64,000 bases of DNA. It comes from CAXSBR01 sp964252015 (GTDB lineage: Bacteria; Actinomycetota; Actinomycetes; Mycobacteriales; Jatrophihabitantaceae). The stretch is taken from contig CAXULW010000001.1 of NCBI GenBank assembly GCA_964252015.1, forward strand, positions 186,001 through 250,000, written 5' to 3'. Of this stretch, positions 33,984 through 42,936 are shown piece after piece (positions within the stretch are counted from its first letter, which is position 1; each line of letters opens with the position of its first letter). The position numbers and the translations under genes are program-made. The notes beneath the pieces are model-generated. The model was not told the origin of the DNA. It saw only the letters and a list, made by a program, of their open reading frames with translations, and ran no database searches.

Positions 33984-34061
33984 CGTCATCCTCACGGGGA
34001 GCGTCGTTGCGTCCGTCGGTACCGGTATACCCGTTCCGGTGGCGGACAGGTAGCCCACCAG

Positions 34062-34076
34062 CGATCATATCGATCA
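34062..34076. promoter_or_regulatory. Candidate DeoR operator (CGATCA repeats) in the divergent region
   Basis: CGATCA occurs at 34062-34067 and 34071-34076 between the oxygenase and the DeoR gene. The same motif recurs before the transporter at 35033. No promoter is clearly placed relative to it. Confidence 0.35.
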
Positions 34077-34208
34077 GATTCGTTCGTTCTCGGTCGGGAC
34101 TTCTTGCCTGGTGACGGTTGCACGGCCTAGCCTTCGCCACCAACTCAAGAACAGCGGCGGGAACTGGTCTTGTGCCACCGGGCGAACGGGAAGGACAGGT
34201 CTGTAGCC

Positions 34209-34982
34209 GTGTTTCCGGCCGAGCGACGGCAGGCGATCCTGGCCCTCGTGCGCGCGAGCGGGGCGATGTCGTTACGCGACCTGGCCGGAGCCATGCAGTC
34301 CTCCGAGGTCACCATTCGCCGAGACGTGCGCGAGATGGAGCAGCAGGGTCTGCTCGACCGTCGCCACGGCGGGGTGATGCTGCCCGGCAGCCTGTCCCAC
34401 GAAGCGAGCCACTCCCAGAAGGCGCGGGTCGCGGCGCCGGAGAAGGCGGCGATCGCCGCGCTGACGGCCGCAATGGTGCACGAAGGTGACGCCATCCTGA
34501 TCGGTCCGGGGACGACGACGCTCGAGTTGGCCCGCCGGGTGGCCCAGATCGAGGACGTCACCGTGGTCACCAACTCGATACTGGTCGCCCAGGCACTTGC
34601 GCACACCAAGCTCGAAGTCCTGGTCACCGGAGGATCGCTGCGCGGATCCACCTTCGCACTGGTCGGCAGCAGCGTCGAGCAGTCCCTGGCGGGCCTCCAT
34701 GTGCGGTGCGCCTTCCTGTCCGGAAACGGGCTCACCGCGCGACGCGGCCTGTCCACGCCGAACGCGATGTCGGCCAGCGCCGATCGCGCCATCGCCGCCG
34801 CCGCCGACTCGGTCGTCGTGCTCGCCGACCACACCAAGCTGGGCGTGGACACCATGTTCCAGACGGTGCCGCTCGACCAGATCTCGGCCGTGATCACCGA
34901 CGACGGGGCAGCCGATCCCACCTTCGTGGCAGAGCTTCGTGACGCCGGCGTCCACGTCGAGCTCGCCCATGTTTCTCGTTGA
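34209..34982 (+). CDS. DeoR-family transcriptional regulator
   Basis: 257 residues. N-terminal winged helix with the family signature (SLRDLAGAMQSSEVTIRRDV then MEQQGLLDRRHGGV) and a C-terminal sugar-phosphate-binding DeoRC domain (GTTTLELARRV, VVTNSILVAQAL, ADHTKLG). GTG 34209 is chosen over a frame opening at 34170 because VFPAERRQAIL is the usual start and an AGG-rich stretch precedes it. It stands directly before a sugar ABC operon and probably represses it until a phosphorylated sugar appears. Confidence 0.9.
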   Translation: MFPAERRQAILALVRASGAMSLRDLAGAMQSSEVTIRRDVREMEQQGLLDRRHGGVMLPGSLSHEASHSQKARVAAPEKAAIAALTAAMVHEGDAILIGPGTTTLELARRVAQIEDVTVVTNSILVAQALAHTKLEVLVTGGSLRGSTFALVGSSVEQSLAGLHVRCAFLSGNGLTARRGLSTPNAMSASADRAIAAAADSVVVLADHTKLGVDTMFQTVPLDQISAVITDDGAADPTFVAELRDAGVHVELAHVSR

Positions 34983-34990
34983 TCCGCCCC

Positions 34991-35010
34991 ACGTAACAGT
35001 TCCGTTACGT
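34991..35010. promoter_or_regulatory. Inverted repeat after the DeoR gene
   Basis: ACGTAAC-N6-GTTACGT, perfect 7-bp arms, starts 8 bp after the regulator's stop. It is either a weak terminator (TTTCT follows) or an operator just upstream of a TTGACC (35023-35028) -35-like element. Confidence 0.45.
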
Positions 35011-35022
35011 TTCTGACCTCTC

Positions 35023-35058
35023 TTGACCGAAACGATCAGACGCCGTTCAATAACGATC
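35023..35058 (+). promoter_or_regulatory. Promoter and operator candidates of the sugar transporter
   Basis: TTGACC (35023-35028) and TTCAAT (35046-35051) are spaced 17 bp. AACGATC occurs at 35031 and again at 35052, 21 bp apart (two helical turns), overlapping the promoter as a repressor site would. Confidence 0.4.
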
Positions 35059-35168
35059 GCTGCCGCTTGGCGCAATGTCCGGATCTTCCGGCACAGGCGA
35101 CCGCGGTCGACTCGGTTCAGACCTGTTCCTTCGGTGCCTGCGGGCACCCACTCGAGAGGTAACGCTCC

Positions 35169-36323
35169 ATGACTCCTCGCACCACCGGGACTCCTCGCAC
35201 CACCGGGCGAACGTCCGCCACCACCGCAATCGCCATCACGCTGGTCGGTGGGCTTGTGCTGGCCAGCTGTTCCAAGAGCGCCAAGAGCACCAGCGACGGC
35301 GGGGGCGCGGGCAGCACCACCTCGTCCTCGGCCGCCGGCGCCACCACCTCTGCGCCGGCCGCGACCACCCAGGCCACCCAGCAGGTGCAATCGTCGTCCG
35401 GCGCCTGCACGTACACCAAGTACGGCGCTCCGAAGATCACGCTCAAGGGCGCCACCGTCGGGTTCTCGCAGTCGGAATCGACCAGCAACCCGTTCCGTGA
35501 CACGGAGACCAAGTCGGTCACCGCGCAGGCGGCCAAGGTCGGCGTCAAGCTGATCCAGCGCAACGCCAACGGCAACGTCGCCCAGCAGAACACCGACATC
35601 CAGAACATGATCGCCCAGGGTGCGAAAGCGCTGATCGTCGCGCCGGAGAACTCCGACGGCCTCGCCGCCGCCTTCGCGCAGGCCAAGTCGAAGCACATCC
35701 CGATCCTCACCATCGACCGCACCGTGGCCGGCAAGGCGTGCTCGGACTTCATCGGCTTCATCGGGTCGAACTTCCTGGGCCAGGCCAAGATCGCCGCCAA
35801 CGACCTGGGCACGGCGATGGGCGGCAAGGGCAAGGTCGCCATCCTGGAAGGCACCTCGGGCAACAACGTGGCGCAGGACCGCACCAGCGGCTTCGAATCC
35901 GAGCTGAAGGCCAAGTTCCCGAACATCAAGATCGTCGCCTCGCAGACGGCCAACTTCGATCAGGCCACCGGGCAGAAGGTCACCGAGCAGATCCTGCAGA
36001 GCCACCCGGACATCACCGGGCTCTACGCCGAGAATGACGGCATGGCCCTGGGCGCCCTGCAGGCGATGAAGGGGGCCAGCAAGGTTCCGGGCAAGGACAT
36101 CAAGGTGGTGTCCATCGACGGAATCCGGCAGGCGGTGCAGGGTGTGGCCAGCGGCCAGCTGGTGTCGGTCATCGAGACCAACCCGCGCTTCGGCCCGCTC
36201 GCCTTCCAGACGCTCACGGATTTCTACAGTGGCAAGGGTGTTCCCACCACGGTGATCATCGCCGATCACCACTTCACGCACGCCAACGCGGCGGCGGCGC
36301 TGAAGAACGGTGACGTGTACTAG
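35169..36323 (+). CDS. Sugar ABC transporter substrate-binding lipoprotein (YtfQ/RbsB type)
   Basis: 384 residues; lipobox LVLASC near 34, a Ser/Thr/Ala spacer to about 80, then a periplasmic-binding type I fold (ATVGFSQSESTSNPFRDTE, VAPENSDGLAAAFAQAK, DFIGFIGSNFLGQ, LYAENDGMALGALQAM). The QSESTSNPFR opening and the order binding protein-ATPase-permease-permease match the E. coli galactofuranose system YtfQRT-YjfF. GAGAGG precedes the ATG. The N-terminus starts with an exact 18-bp duplication (TPRTTG twice). Confidence 0.9.
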   Translation: MTPRTTGTPRTTGRTSATTAIAITLVGGLVLASCSKSAKSTSDGGGAGSTTSSSAAGATTSAPAATTQATQQVQSSSGACTYTKYGAPKITLKGATVGFSQSESTSNPFRDTETKSVTAQAAKVGVKLIQRNANGNVAQQNTDIQNMIAQGAKALIVAPENSDGLAAAFAQAKSKHIPILTIDRTVAGKACSDFIGFIGSNFLGQAKIAANDLGTAMGGKGKVAILEGTSGNNVAQDRTSGFESELKAKFPNIKIVASQTANFDQATGQKVTEQILQSHPDITGLYAENDGMALGALQAMKGASKVPGKDIKVVSIDGIRQAVQGVASGQLVSVIETNPRFGPLAFQTLTDFYSGKGVPTTVIIADHHFTHANAAAALKNGDVY

Positions 36324-36339
36324 TCGAATCAGCACCTGA

Positions 36340-36379
36340 CCGGGTGCCGGCGCGAAGGAACCTTCGTGCCGGCACCCGG
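36340..36379. terminator. Intra-operon hairpin between binding-protein and ATPase genes
   Basis: A 19-bp stem with one G-U pair (36340-36358 with 36361-36379) and a 2-nt loop, 16 bp after the binding-protein stop. Such hairpins commonly raise the level of the binding protein over the membrane subunits by partial termination or by protecting the mRNA 3' end. Confidence 0.75.
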
Positions 36380-36484
36380 CGCGCTGGGGCCAGTGCCGCC
36401 GGAGCTGATCCCAGGTCACGATGGGACGTCACGGTGGAACGGTTAGAGACCTGAGCCACCCGTACGGCATCAAGGAGAACGTGA

Positions 36485-38077
36485 GTGAGCGCACCGACAG
36501 CGGGAACCTCCGACGGGTCGCCGCCGGGCGGCCGCAGCAGCGCCCCGGTGCTGGAGGTACGCGGCGTCGACAAGCACTTCCCGGGCGTACACGCCCTGCG
36601 CGCGGTCGACTTCGAGCTGCGCGCCGGCGAGGTACATGCCCTGGTGGGTGAGAACGGCGCCGGCAAGTCCACTCTGATCAAGGTGATGACCGGCGTCTAC
36701 AACGCCGACGGCGGGGACGTCCTGTTCCACGGCCAGAGCGTGTCCTTCGCCAGCCCGCTCGCCGCGCAGACCGCCGGCATCTCCACGATCTACCAAGAAG
36801 TCAACCTGATCCCGCTGATGAGCGTGGCGGAGAATCTGTTCCTCAACCGCGAGCCCCGCCGGGCCGGCTTGGTCGACCAGCGTCGGTTACGCCGCGACGC
36901 CACCCGGATCCTGAGCGACTACGGCGTGAACGTCAACGTCGCCCGGCCGCTGCGTTCGCTCGGCCTGGGCGCCCAGCAGATGGTCGCCATCGCCCGGGCC
37001 GTGCAGCTGGATGCGCGGGTCGTCATCATGGACGAGCCGACGTCCTCGCTGGAGTACCGCGAGGTGGCCCGGCTGCTCGATGTCGTGCGCCGCCTGCGCG
37101 ACGACGGGGTAGCGATCGTCTACGTATCCCACCGGCTCGACGAGCTCTTCCAGATCTGCGACCGGGTAACCGTCATGCGCGACGGTCGGGTCGTGGCGGT
37201 GCGCGACATCGCCGAGCTCGACCGGCTCAGCCTGATCTCGCTCATGCTCGGCCGCGACATCGGCCAGGTGCGTCGCGAGGGGGTCACCGCCTTCGACGCC
37301 AAGCGGGCCGAGAACGCCGACGATTCCGTCGTGCCCGTGCTGGCCGTGGAAGGTCTGTCGCGGCGCAACCAACTCGACGCCATCTCCTTGCAGATCCGCC
37401 CCGGCGAGGTCGTCGGGTTGGGCGGCCTGCTGGGCTCGGGACGAAGCGAAACCGCGAAGGGCATCGCCGGCGCTCTGAAGACCGATGCCGGATCGGTGTC
37501 CGTGGCCGGCACGGCGCTGCACCGCAACTCGACCAAGGCCGCCATCAAGGCGGGCGTGGTCATGCTGCCCGAGGACCGCAAGACCGAGGGCATCATCCCC
37601 AACCTGTCAGTGCGCGAGAACATCGTGCTCGCCGCGTTGCCGCGGCTGTCCCGACTCGGTCTGCTCAACAAGGCCAAGCAGGAGCAGATCGTCACCCTGT
37701 TCATGGACCGGCTCAAGATCAAGGCGTCCGGACCCGAGCAGAAGGTGGCCGAGCTGTCGGGCGGCAACCAGCAGAAGGTGATGCTGGCGCGCTGGCTGTG
37801 CCTCAACCCCAAGGTGCTGCTGCTCGACGAGCCCACCCGCGGCATCGACGTGGGGGCCAAGGCCGAGCTGCAATCGTTGATCGACGAGCTGGCCGCGGAC
37901 GGCTTGGGCGTGCTGCTCATCTCCTCCGAGCTCGAGGAGCTCATCGAGGGCTCCGACCGCGTCGTGGTCCTCAAGGAGGGCCGGGTGGTCGGTGAGCTGC
38001 ACGGCGACGAGGTCACCGAGGACGCGCTGATGGCCACCCTGGCCGCCGGGCCCACGACGGAAGGCTTGCAGTCATGA
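36485..38077 (+). CDS. Sugar ABC transporter ATPase, two nucleotide-binding domains
   Basis: 530 residues with two ABC domains. The first has Walker A GENGAGKST near 60 and signature LGLGAQQMVAIARA; the second has the degenerate P-loop GLLGSGRSETAKG near 318 and an intact signature LSGGNQQKVMLARW with LLLDEPTRGIDVG. This is the RbsA/YtfR carbohydrate-uptake architecture. GTG 36485 follows AAGGAG by 7 nt. The stop overlaps the first permease ATG. Confidence 0.93.
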   Translation: MSAPTAGTSDGSPPGGRSSAPVLEVRGVDKHFPGVHALRAVDFELRAGEVHALVGENGAGKSTLIKVMTGVYNADGGDVLFHGQSVSFASPLAAQTAGISTIYQEVNLIPLMSVAENLFLNREPRRAGLVDQRRLRRDATRILSDYGVNVNVARPLRSLGLGAQQMVAIARAVQLDARVVIMDEPTSSLEYREVARLLDVVRRLRDDGVAIVYVSHRLDELFQICDRVTVMRDGRVVAVRDIAELDRLSLISLMLGRDIGQVRREGVTAFDAKRAENADDSVVPVLAVEGLSRRNQLDAISLQIRPGEVVGLGGLLGSGRSETAKGIAGALKTDAGSVSVAGTALHRNSTKAAIKAGVVMLPEDRKTEGIIPNLSVRENIVLAALPRLSRLGLLNKAKQEQIVTLFMDRLKIKASGPEQKVAELSGGNQQKVMLARWLCLNPKVLLLDEPTRGIDVGAKAELQSLIDELAADGLGVLLISSELEELIEGSDRVVVLKEGRVVGELHGDEVTEDALMATLAAGPTTEGLQS

Positions 38078-39042
38078 CGGCCGTGGCCGAGCGGGCGCCC
38101 AACGCGCTGAACCGCGACCGGGTCGTCGGGCTGCTGCAGGACTACGGCATCTACGCCGCGGTCGTGCTGCTCATCGTGATCGACACCGCGCTGAGCTCCA
38201 GCTTCTTCAGCACGTCCAACCTCAAGGTGCAGCTCTTCCAGGTCGTCCCGGTCGTGCTGGTGGCCCTGGGCATGGCCCTGGTGATCGGTACGGGTGGCAT
38301 CGACCTGTCCGTCGGTGCGGTGATCGCGCTGGCCGCGGCGTTCATCCCGCTGTACATCGGTTACGGCGCGGCCGGGGCCATCGTGGTGTGCGTTCTGGCC
38401 GGCGTCGTCGCCGGGCTGCTGTCGGGCAGCATGGTCGCGCTGGCCGGTGTGCAGCCCATCGTCGCGACGCTGTCACTGATGATCGGTCTGCGCGGCCTGG
38501 CCGTGATCGTCAACGGGGCCTCGGCCAAGCCGGTGGCCGATCCGGCCATCATCAGCCTGGGCATCGACGACTGGTTGGACATTCCCAAGATGGCCTGGGT
38601 GGCCATCGTGATCGTGATCGTCATCGCCTTCGTGATGCGGCGCACCAACTTCGGTCGTCAGCTCGTCTCCATCGGCGACAATCGCATCGCCAGCGAGCTG
38701 GGCGGCCTGCCGGTGCGCCGCGTCGTGCTGACCGTGTACGTCATCTCCGGCGTCCTGGCCGCGATCGCCGGCGTGATGATCGTCGGTCACGGCGCCGAGG
38801 CCGATCCGGCCAACTACGGCCTCAACTACGAGCTGTCCGCGATCACGGCGGTGGTGGTCGGTGGCACCCCGCTCAGCGGCGGCCGGGTCCGCGTCGTCGG
38901 CACGGTCGCCGGCGCCCTGTTCATGCAGCTGATCACCGCCACGCTCGTGCAACACAACGTGTCCAATTCCTACGCCCAGATGGTCGAGGCGGGCATCATC
39001 GTCGCCGCCGTGTACGCGGCCCGTGGACGGCGGGCAGCATGA
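38074..39042 (+). CDS. Sugar ABC transporter permease 1 (YtfT-like)
   Basis: 322 residues, eight or more membrane segments, with the branched-type sugar permease motif GTGGIDLSVGAVIALAA and the late loop ITAVVVGGTPLSGGRVRVVG. ATGA overlaps join it to the ATPase gene before and the second permease after. One half of the heterodimeric channel. Confidence 0.92.
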   Translation: MTAVAERAPNALNRDRVVGLLQDYGIYAAVVLLIVIDTALSSSFFSTSNLKVQLFQVVPVVLVALGMALVIGTGGIDLSVGAVIALAAAFIPLYIGYGAAGAIVVCVLAGVVAGLLSGSMVALAGVQPIVATLSLMIGLRGLAVIVNGASAKPVADPAIISLGIDDWLDIPKMAWVAIVIVIVIAFVMRRTNFGRQLVSIGDNRIASELGGLPVRRVVLTVYVISGVLAAIAGVMIVGHGAEADPANYGLNYELSAITAVVVGGTPLSGGRVRVVGTVAGALFMQLITATLVQHNVSNSYAQMVEAGIIVAAVYAARGRRAA

Positions 39043-40082
39043 CGCAGCAGATCGGCAGCGAACAGCGGAGCGGCGGCCCGCTCGACGACGGCGCGCACCA
39101 CGACGTCGCACAGACCGCGGCCGAGAAGCGGGGTGAACGCGCCGAACGGATCAGCGGTCTCGTTCAGCGCCACGGCGGCCTGTCCGTGCTGGTCCTGGTC
39201 GTCATCGTCGCCGCGATCACGTCACAGGGCTTCGCCACCAAGGGCAACTTCGAATCGATCCTGGTCGGCAACGCCTACACGTCCCTGCTCGCTCTGGGCA
39301 TGACGATGGTGATCATCACCGGGGGCATCGACCTGTCCGTCGGCTCGGTCTTCGCCCTGGGCGGGGTGCTGGCCGCGTACGGCGTCAACCACGGCGGACC
39401 CGTCGTGGCCGTGTTCCTGCCGCTGATCGTCTGCGGGTTGTTCGGCCTCGTCCAGGGTCTGCTCATCGCCCGGGCCCGGTTGGCGCCGTTCGTCGTCACC
39501 CTCGCCGGCCTGCTCGGGGCCCGTGGCCTGCTGCAGGCCATCTCCCACGACGGCACCGAAACCTACCTCGTCCCGCCGCATTCGTCGTTCCTGACCCTGG
39601 GTGACGGCACCTGGCGCCCGGTGGGCACCGTCGTCGTGCTGTTCGTCCTCGGTGGGCTGCTGCTGCGGCGCACCCGGTTCGGGCAGTCGCTGTTCGCGAT
39701 CGGCGGCAACGAGAACGCCGCGGTGTTGATGGGCCTGCCCGTCGCGCGGGCCAAGACCCTGGTCTACGTCCTGTCCGGCACGTTGGCCGGGGCCGCCGGG
39801 ATGCTGAACGCGTCACGGCTGCAGTCCGGGGTCACGAACATCGGCGTCGGCTACGAGCTCACCGCTATTGCTGCGGTCGTCATCGGCGGCACCCTGCTGG
39901 TGGGCGGAGCCGGTTCCGTCCTCGGCACGGCCGCCGGCGTCCTGCTGGTCGCCGTCATCCAGAACCTGATCGGCGTGCACCTGTCCAAGTACGGGTCGTC
40001 CGCCTCCGACGCGGTCAACGGCGCCGTGCTGGCGCTGGTGGTGCTCATGCAGACCTACCTGAGCCGGGTCCGACGAATGTAG
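39039..40082 (+). CDS. Sugar ABC transporter permease 2 (YjfF-like)
   Basis: 347 residues. An extended hydrophilic N-terminus (about 1-45) precedes the membrane domain, which has the same family motifs (ITGGIDLSVGSVFALGG and AVVIGGTLLVGGAGSVLG). The MGLPVARAKTLVYVLSG region is typical of YjfF. ATG 39039 overlaps the previous stop. It ends the transporter operon. Confidence 0.92.
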   Translation: MTQQIGSEQRSGGPLDDGAHHDVAQTAAEKRGERAERISGLVQRHGGLSVLVLVVIVAAITSQGFATKGNFESILVGNAYTSLLALGMTMVIITGGIDLSVGSVFALGGVLAAYGVNHGGPVVAVFLPLIVCGLFGLVQGLLIARARLAPFVVTLAGLLGARGLLQAISHDGTETYLVPPHSSFLTLGDGTWRPVGTVVVLFVLGGLLLRRTRFGQSLFAIGGNENAAVLMGLPVARAKTLVYVLSGTLAGAAGMLNASRLQSGVTNIGVGYELTAIAAVVIGGTLLVGGAGSVLGTAAGVLLVAVIQNLIGVHLSKYGSSASDAVNGAVLALVVLMQTYLSRVRRM

Positions 40083-40173
40083 CTCGTCGACCTGCCGACG
40101 AGACCTTCCGACAAGACCGGCTGACACGACCTGCTCACGAAAATTGTCCCAAGCGGCTGGTAGGACTGGGGCC

Positions 40174-42252
40174 ATGGCCGTCCCCCGCCGCCCGGCCGCA
40201 CCAGGCGCCGGGGCGGGTGCGGCGCGGGCGGCAGCGCGGCGGGCGGGTGGGCGCACGCCGTTCGAGCCCGCCGGCGTCAACCCGGTGGCCCGGCTGATGG
40301 TCGACGTGCCGCTGCCCCATCTGGACCGCCCGTTCGACTACCTCGTGCCCGCGGGTCTCGACGCGACGGTGCACGCCGGTAGCCGGGTACGGGTGCGCTT
40401 TGCCGGCCAGTTGGTCGACGGGTACGTCCTCGACCGCGGCGCGGCCAGCGAACACCCCGGTCGGCTGTCCCCGATCGAGCGGGCGGTGGGCACCGAGCCC
40501 GTCCTCACTGCGGCGACGACGCGGCTGTTCCGCGCCGTCGCCGACCGGTGGGCCGGCAGCTTCGTCGACGTGGTCCGCCTGGGGGTGCCCGCGCGGCACG
40601 CCCGGGCCGAGTCTGCGCCACCGGTCGCCGCCGAGGAGCCGAGCGCGCCCGTGCCGGCGCCGGACCCGGCGTCATGGGCCCGCTACACCGCGGGTGCGGC
40701 GTTCCTGACCGCCGTCCGGGCCGGCCAGCAAGCGCGCGGCGTGTGGGCCTGCGCACCTGGGGACGACGCACCGGCCCGGCTGGCCGAGGCGGTCCAGACC
40801 GCGCTCGCGGCCGGGCGGGGGGCCCTGGTCGTGGTGGCCGACGCGCGCGACCTGACGCGCCTCGACGTCGCGGTCACGGCGGCGTTGGGCCCGGGCCGGC
40901 ACGTTGCGCTGTCGGCTGACTTGGGCCCGGCCGAGCGCTACCGGCGGTGGCTGGCCGTGCGCCGGGGCACGGTACGGGCGGTGATCGGCACCCGGGCGGC
41001 GGCGTTCGCGCCCGTGGCCCACCCCGGGCTGGTCGCGATCTGGGACGACGGCGACGACCTGCACGTCGAGCCCCGCGCCCCGTACCCGAACGTGCGCGAT
41101 GTCCTGGTCCTGCGCTCCAGCCTGGAGGGCGCGGCCCTGCTGGTCGGCGGGTACGCCCGTACGGCCGAGGCCCAGCTGCTGGTCGACTCCGGCTGGGCCC
41201 ACGCGATCACCGCGCCGCGCGCCACGGTCCGCGCCGGCGCGCCGACGGTCACCCCGACCGGCGACGACTTCGAACTGGAGCGCGATCCGGCCGCGGTGCG
41301 GGCCCGCCTGCCGAGCCTGGCTCTGCGTACGGCCCGGGCCGCCCTCGCGCTGGACCGGCCGGTGCTGGTCCAGGTGCCGCGGGGCGGTTACGCGCCGGCG
41401 CTGGCCTGTAGCCGCGATCGGACCCCGGCCCGCTGCTCGTTCTGCTCCGGTCCACTGGGCGCGCCCGGGCCGGGCGGGGTGGCCCGCTGTCGCTGGTGTG
41501 CCCGCCCGGCCGCCGACTGGGCCTGCCCCGTTTGCGGCGGCCGGGCGATGCGGGCCGTGGTGGTAGGGGTCCGGCGCACGGCCGAGGAACTGGGCCGGGC
41601 GTTCCCGGGCGCGCGGGTGCGCACGTCAGGCGGGGACGCGGTGCTCGACCGGGTCGAGGGCGGCGCCGAGTTGGTCGTGGCCACGCCCGGGGCGGAGCCG
41701 GTCGCCCCCGGCGGCTACGGCGCTGCGTTGTTGCTCGACGGGTGGACGCTGCTGTCCCGGGCCGACCTGCGGGCGGGCGAGGAAGCCCTGCGCAGATGGT
41801 TCAACGCGGCCGCCCTCGTCGCCCCCGACGGCCAGGTGGTGATCGCCGCCGACGCCGGGGTGGCCACCGTGCAGGCCCTGGTGCGTTGGGATCCGGTCGG
41901 CCACGCGATCCGCGAGCTGGCCGAGCGGACCGAGCTGGGTTTCCCTCCCACGACGCGGATGGCGGCGATCACCGGCCCGGCCCCGGCGATCCGGGGCCTG
42001 CTGACGGTGGCCGAGCTGCCCCCGTCCGCCGACCGGATCGGACCGGTGGAGCTCGACCGTCAACACCGACCGGGCGACCCACCGCAACCCACCGGTGACC
42101 CCAAGGCGGCCGAGCAGCGACTGCTCATCCGGGTTCCTCGAGGTGACGGCCCGGCCCTGGCCCGCGCCCTGCACGCGGCGGCGGCCGTGCGATCAGCGCG
42201 CAAGGACCCCGATCCGCTGCGCATCGCGCTCGACCCGGCCACCCTCGGGTGA
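40174..42252 (+). CDS. priA: PriA-like primosomal protein N', helicase motifs degenerate
   Basis: 692 residues. The N-terminal 3'-DNA-binding domain (VARLMVDVPLPHLDRPFDYL near 38) and the zinc-binding region (CSFC, CRWC, CPVC pairs near 430-455) of PriA are clear. Walker A is absent in the expected place, and the DEEH box is replaced by WDDGDDLH near 290, so ATP-driven unwinding is unlikely. Actinobacterial PriA proteins commonly show this, so it is a lineage trait rather than decay. Start ATG 40174; follows metK and inserted genes, and precedes def and fmt. Confidence 0.9.
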   Translation: MAVPRRPAAPGAGAGAARAAARRAGGRTPFEPAGVNPVARLMVDVPLPHLDRPFDYLVPAGLDATVHAGSRVRVRFAGQLVDGYVLDRGAASEHPGRLSPIERAVGTEPVLTAATTRLFRAVADRWAGSFVDVVRLGVPARHARAESAPPVAAEEPSAPVPAPDPASWARYTAGAAFLTAVRAGQQARGVWACAPGDDAPARLAEAVQTALAAGRGALVVVADARDLTRLDVAVTAALGPGRHVALSADLGPAERYRRWLAVRRGTVRAVIGTRAAAFAPVAHPGLVAIWDDGDDLHVEPRAPYPNVRDVLVLRSSLEGAALLVGGYARTAEAQLLVDSGWAHAITAPRATVRAGAPTVTPTGDDFELERDPAAVRARLPSLALRTARAALALDRPVLVQVPRGGYAPALACSRDRTPARCSFCSGPLGAPGPGGVARCRWCARPAADWACPVCGGRAMRAVVVGVRRTAEELGRAFPGARVRTSGGDAVLDRVEGGAELVVATPGAEPVAPGGYGAALLLDGWTLLSRADLRAGEEALRRWFNAAALVAPDGQVVIAADAGVATVQALVRWDPVGHAIRELAERTELGFPPTTRMAAITGPAPAIRGLLTVAELPPSADRIGPVELDRQHRPGDPPQPTGDPKAAEQRLLIRVPRGDGPALARALHAAAAVRSARKDPDPLRIALDPATLG

Positions 42253-42290
42253 GACGCCACCGCCGCGGATTCGTTGGACGCGCCACTCAA

Positions 42291-42296
42291 TAGACT
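42291..42296 (+). promoter_or_regulatory. -10 box for a leaderless def transcript
   Basis: TAGACT ends 6 nt before GTG 42303, with no Shine-Dalgarno. Confidence 0.5.
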
Positions 42297-42302
42297 CTGT
42301 GC

Positions 42303-42872
42303 GTGACGACGCAGCCGATTCGCCTCTTCGGTGACCCGGTTCTGCGCACCCCGGCCGAGCCGGTCACCGTCTTCGACGCCGAGCTGCGTCGCCTCGTCGC
42401 CGACCTGGAAGAGACGATGCTGGCCGCCCCTGGAGCGGGCCTGGCCGCCAACCAGATCGGCGTCGGGCTGCGGGTGTTCACCTACCACGTCAGCGAGGAC
42501 GAGCAGGGTCATCTGATCAACCCGGTCCTGCACTTGTCGGAGGAGGAGCAGGACGGTCCCGAGGGTTGCCTGTCCATCCCTGGGCTCACCTTCGACTGCG
42601 TGCGCAAGGCCCACGTCGTGGCCCACGGTCAGAACATGTACGGCGACCCGATCACCATTGAGGGCACCGACCGACTGGCCCGGGCCATCCAGCACGAGAC
42701 CGATCATCTCGACGGGGTGCTGTTCGTCGACCGCCTGGACGGCGAGACCCGGCGGGCGGCCATGCGCGCGATCCGGCACGCGGAATGGTCCGGCCTGCGA
42801 CTGCCGCCCCCGGTGATCAAAGTCAGCCCGCACGCCGCACCAGTCGGGCGGCCGTTCGGCTACGCCCGGTGA
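42303..42872 (+). CDS. def: Peptide deformylase
   Basis: 189 residues; removes the formyl group from nascent N-termini. All three motifs are intact: GAGLAANQIG near 45, EGCLSIPG near 87 and QHETDHLDG near 134, supplying the Cys and two His metal ligands and the catalytic Glu. GTG start. Upstream of fmt, whose product adds the formyl group this enzyme later removes. Confidence 0.96.
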   Translation: MTTQPIRLFGDPVLRTPAEPVTVFDAELRRLVADLEETMLAAPGAGLAANQIGVGLRVFTYHVSEDEQGHLINPVLHLSEEEQDGPEGCLSIPGLTFDCVRKAHVVAHGQNMYGDPITIEGTDRLARAIQHETDHLDGVLFVDRLDGETRRAAMRAIRHAEWSGLRLPPPVIKVSPHAAPVGRPFGYAR

Positions 42873-42936
42873 ACCCTTCCGGGTGCGTCCCGAACCGGCG
42901 CGCGACCGGCTCGGCCACCTCGGATAACAGCGGCCG

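Noticed and set aside
34272..36419. Long minus-strand frame opposite the DeoR and sugar-binding genes; similar long antisense frames at 43577-45592 and 54926-56959.
   Set aside because: They cross several well-supported genes on the plus strand and show no recognisable protein features.
40174..42252. priA as a pseudogene because ATPase motifs are missing.
   Set aside because: The frame is intact with conserved zinc and DNA-binding regions, and loss of helicase motifs is usual for actinobacterial PriA.
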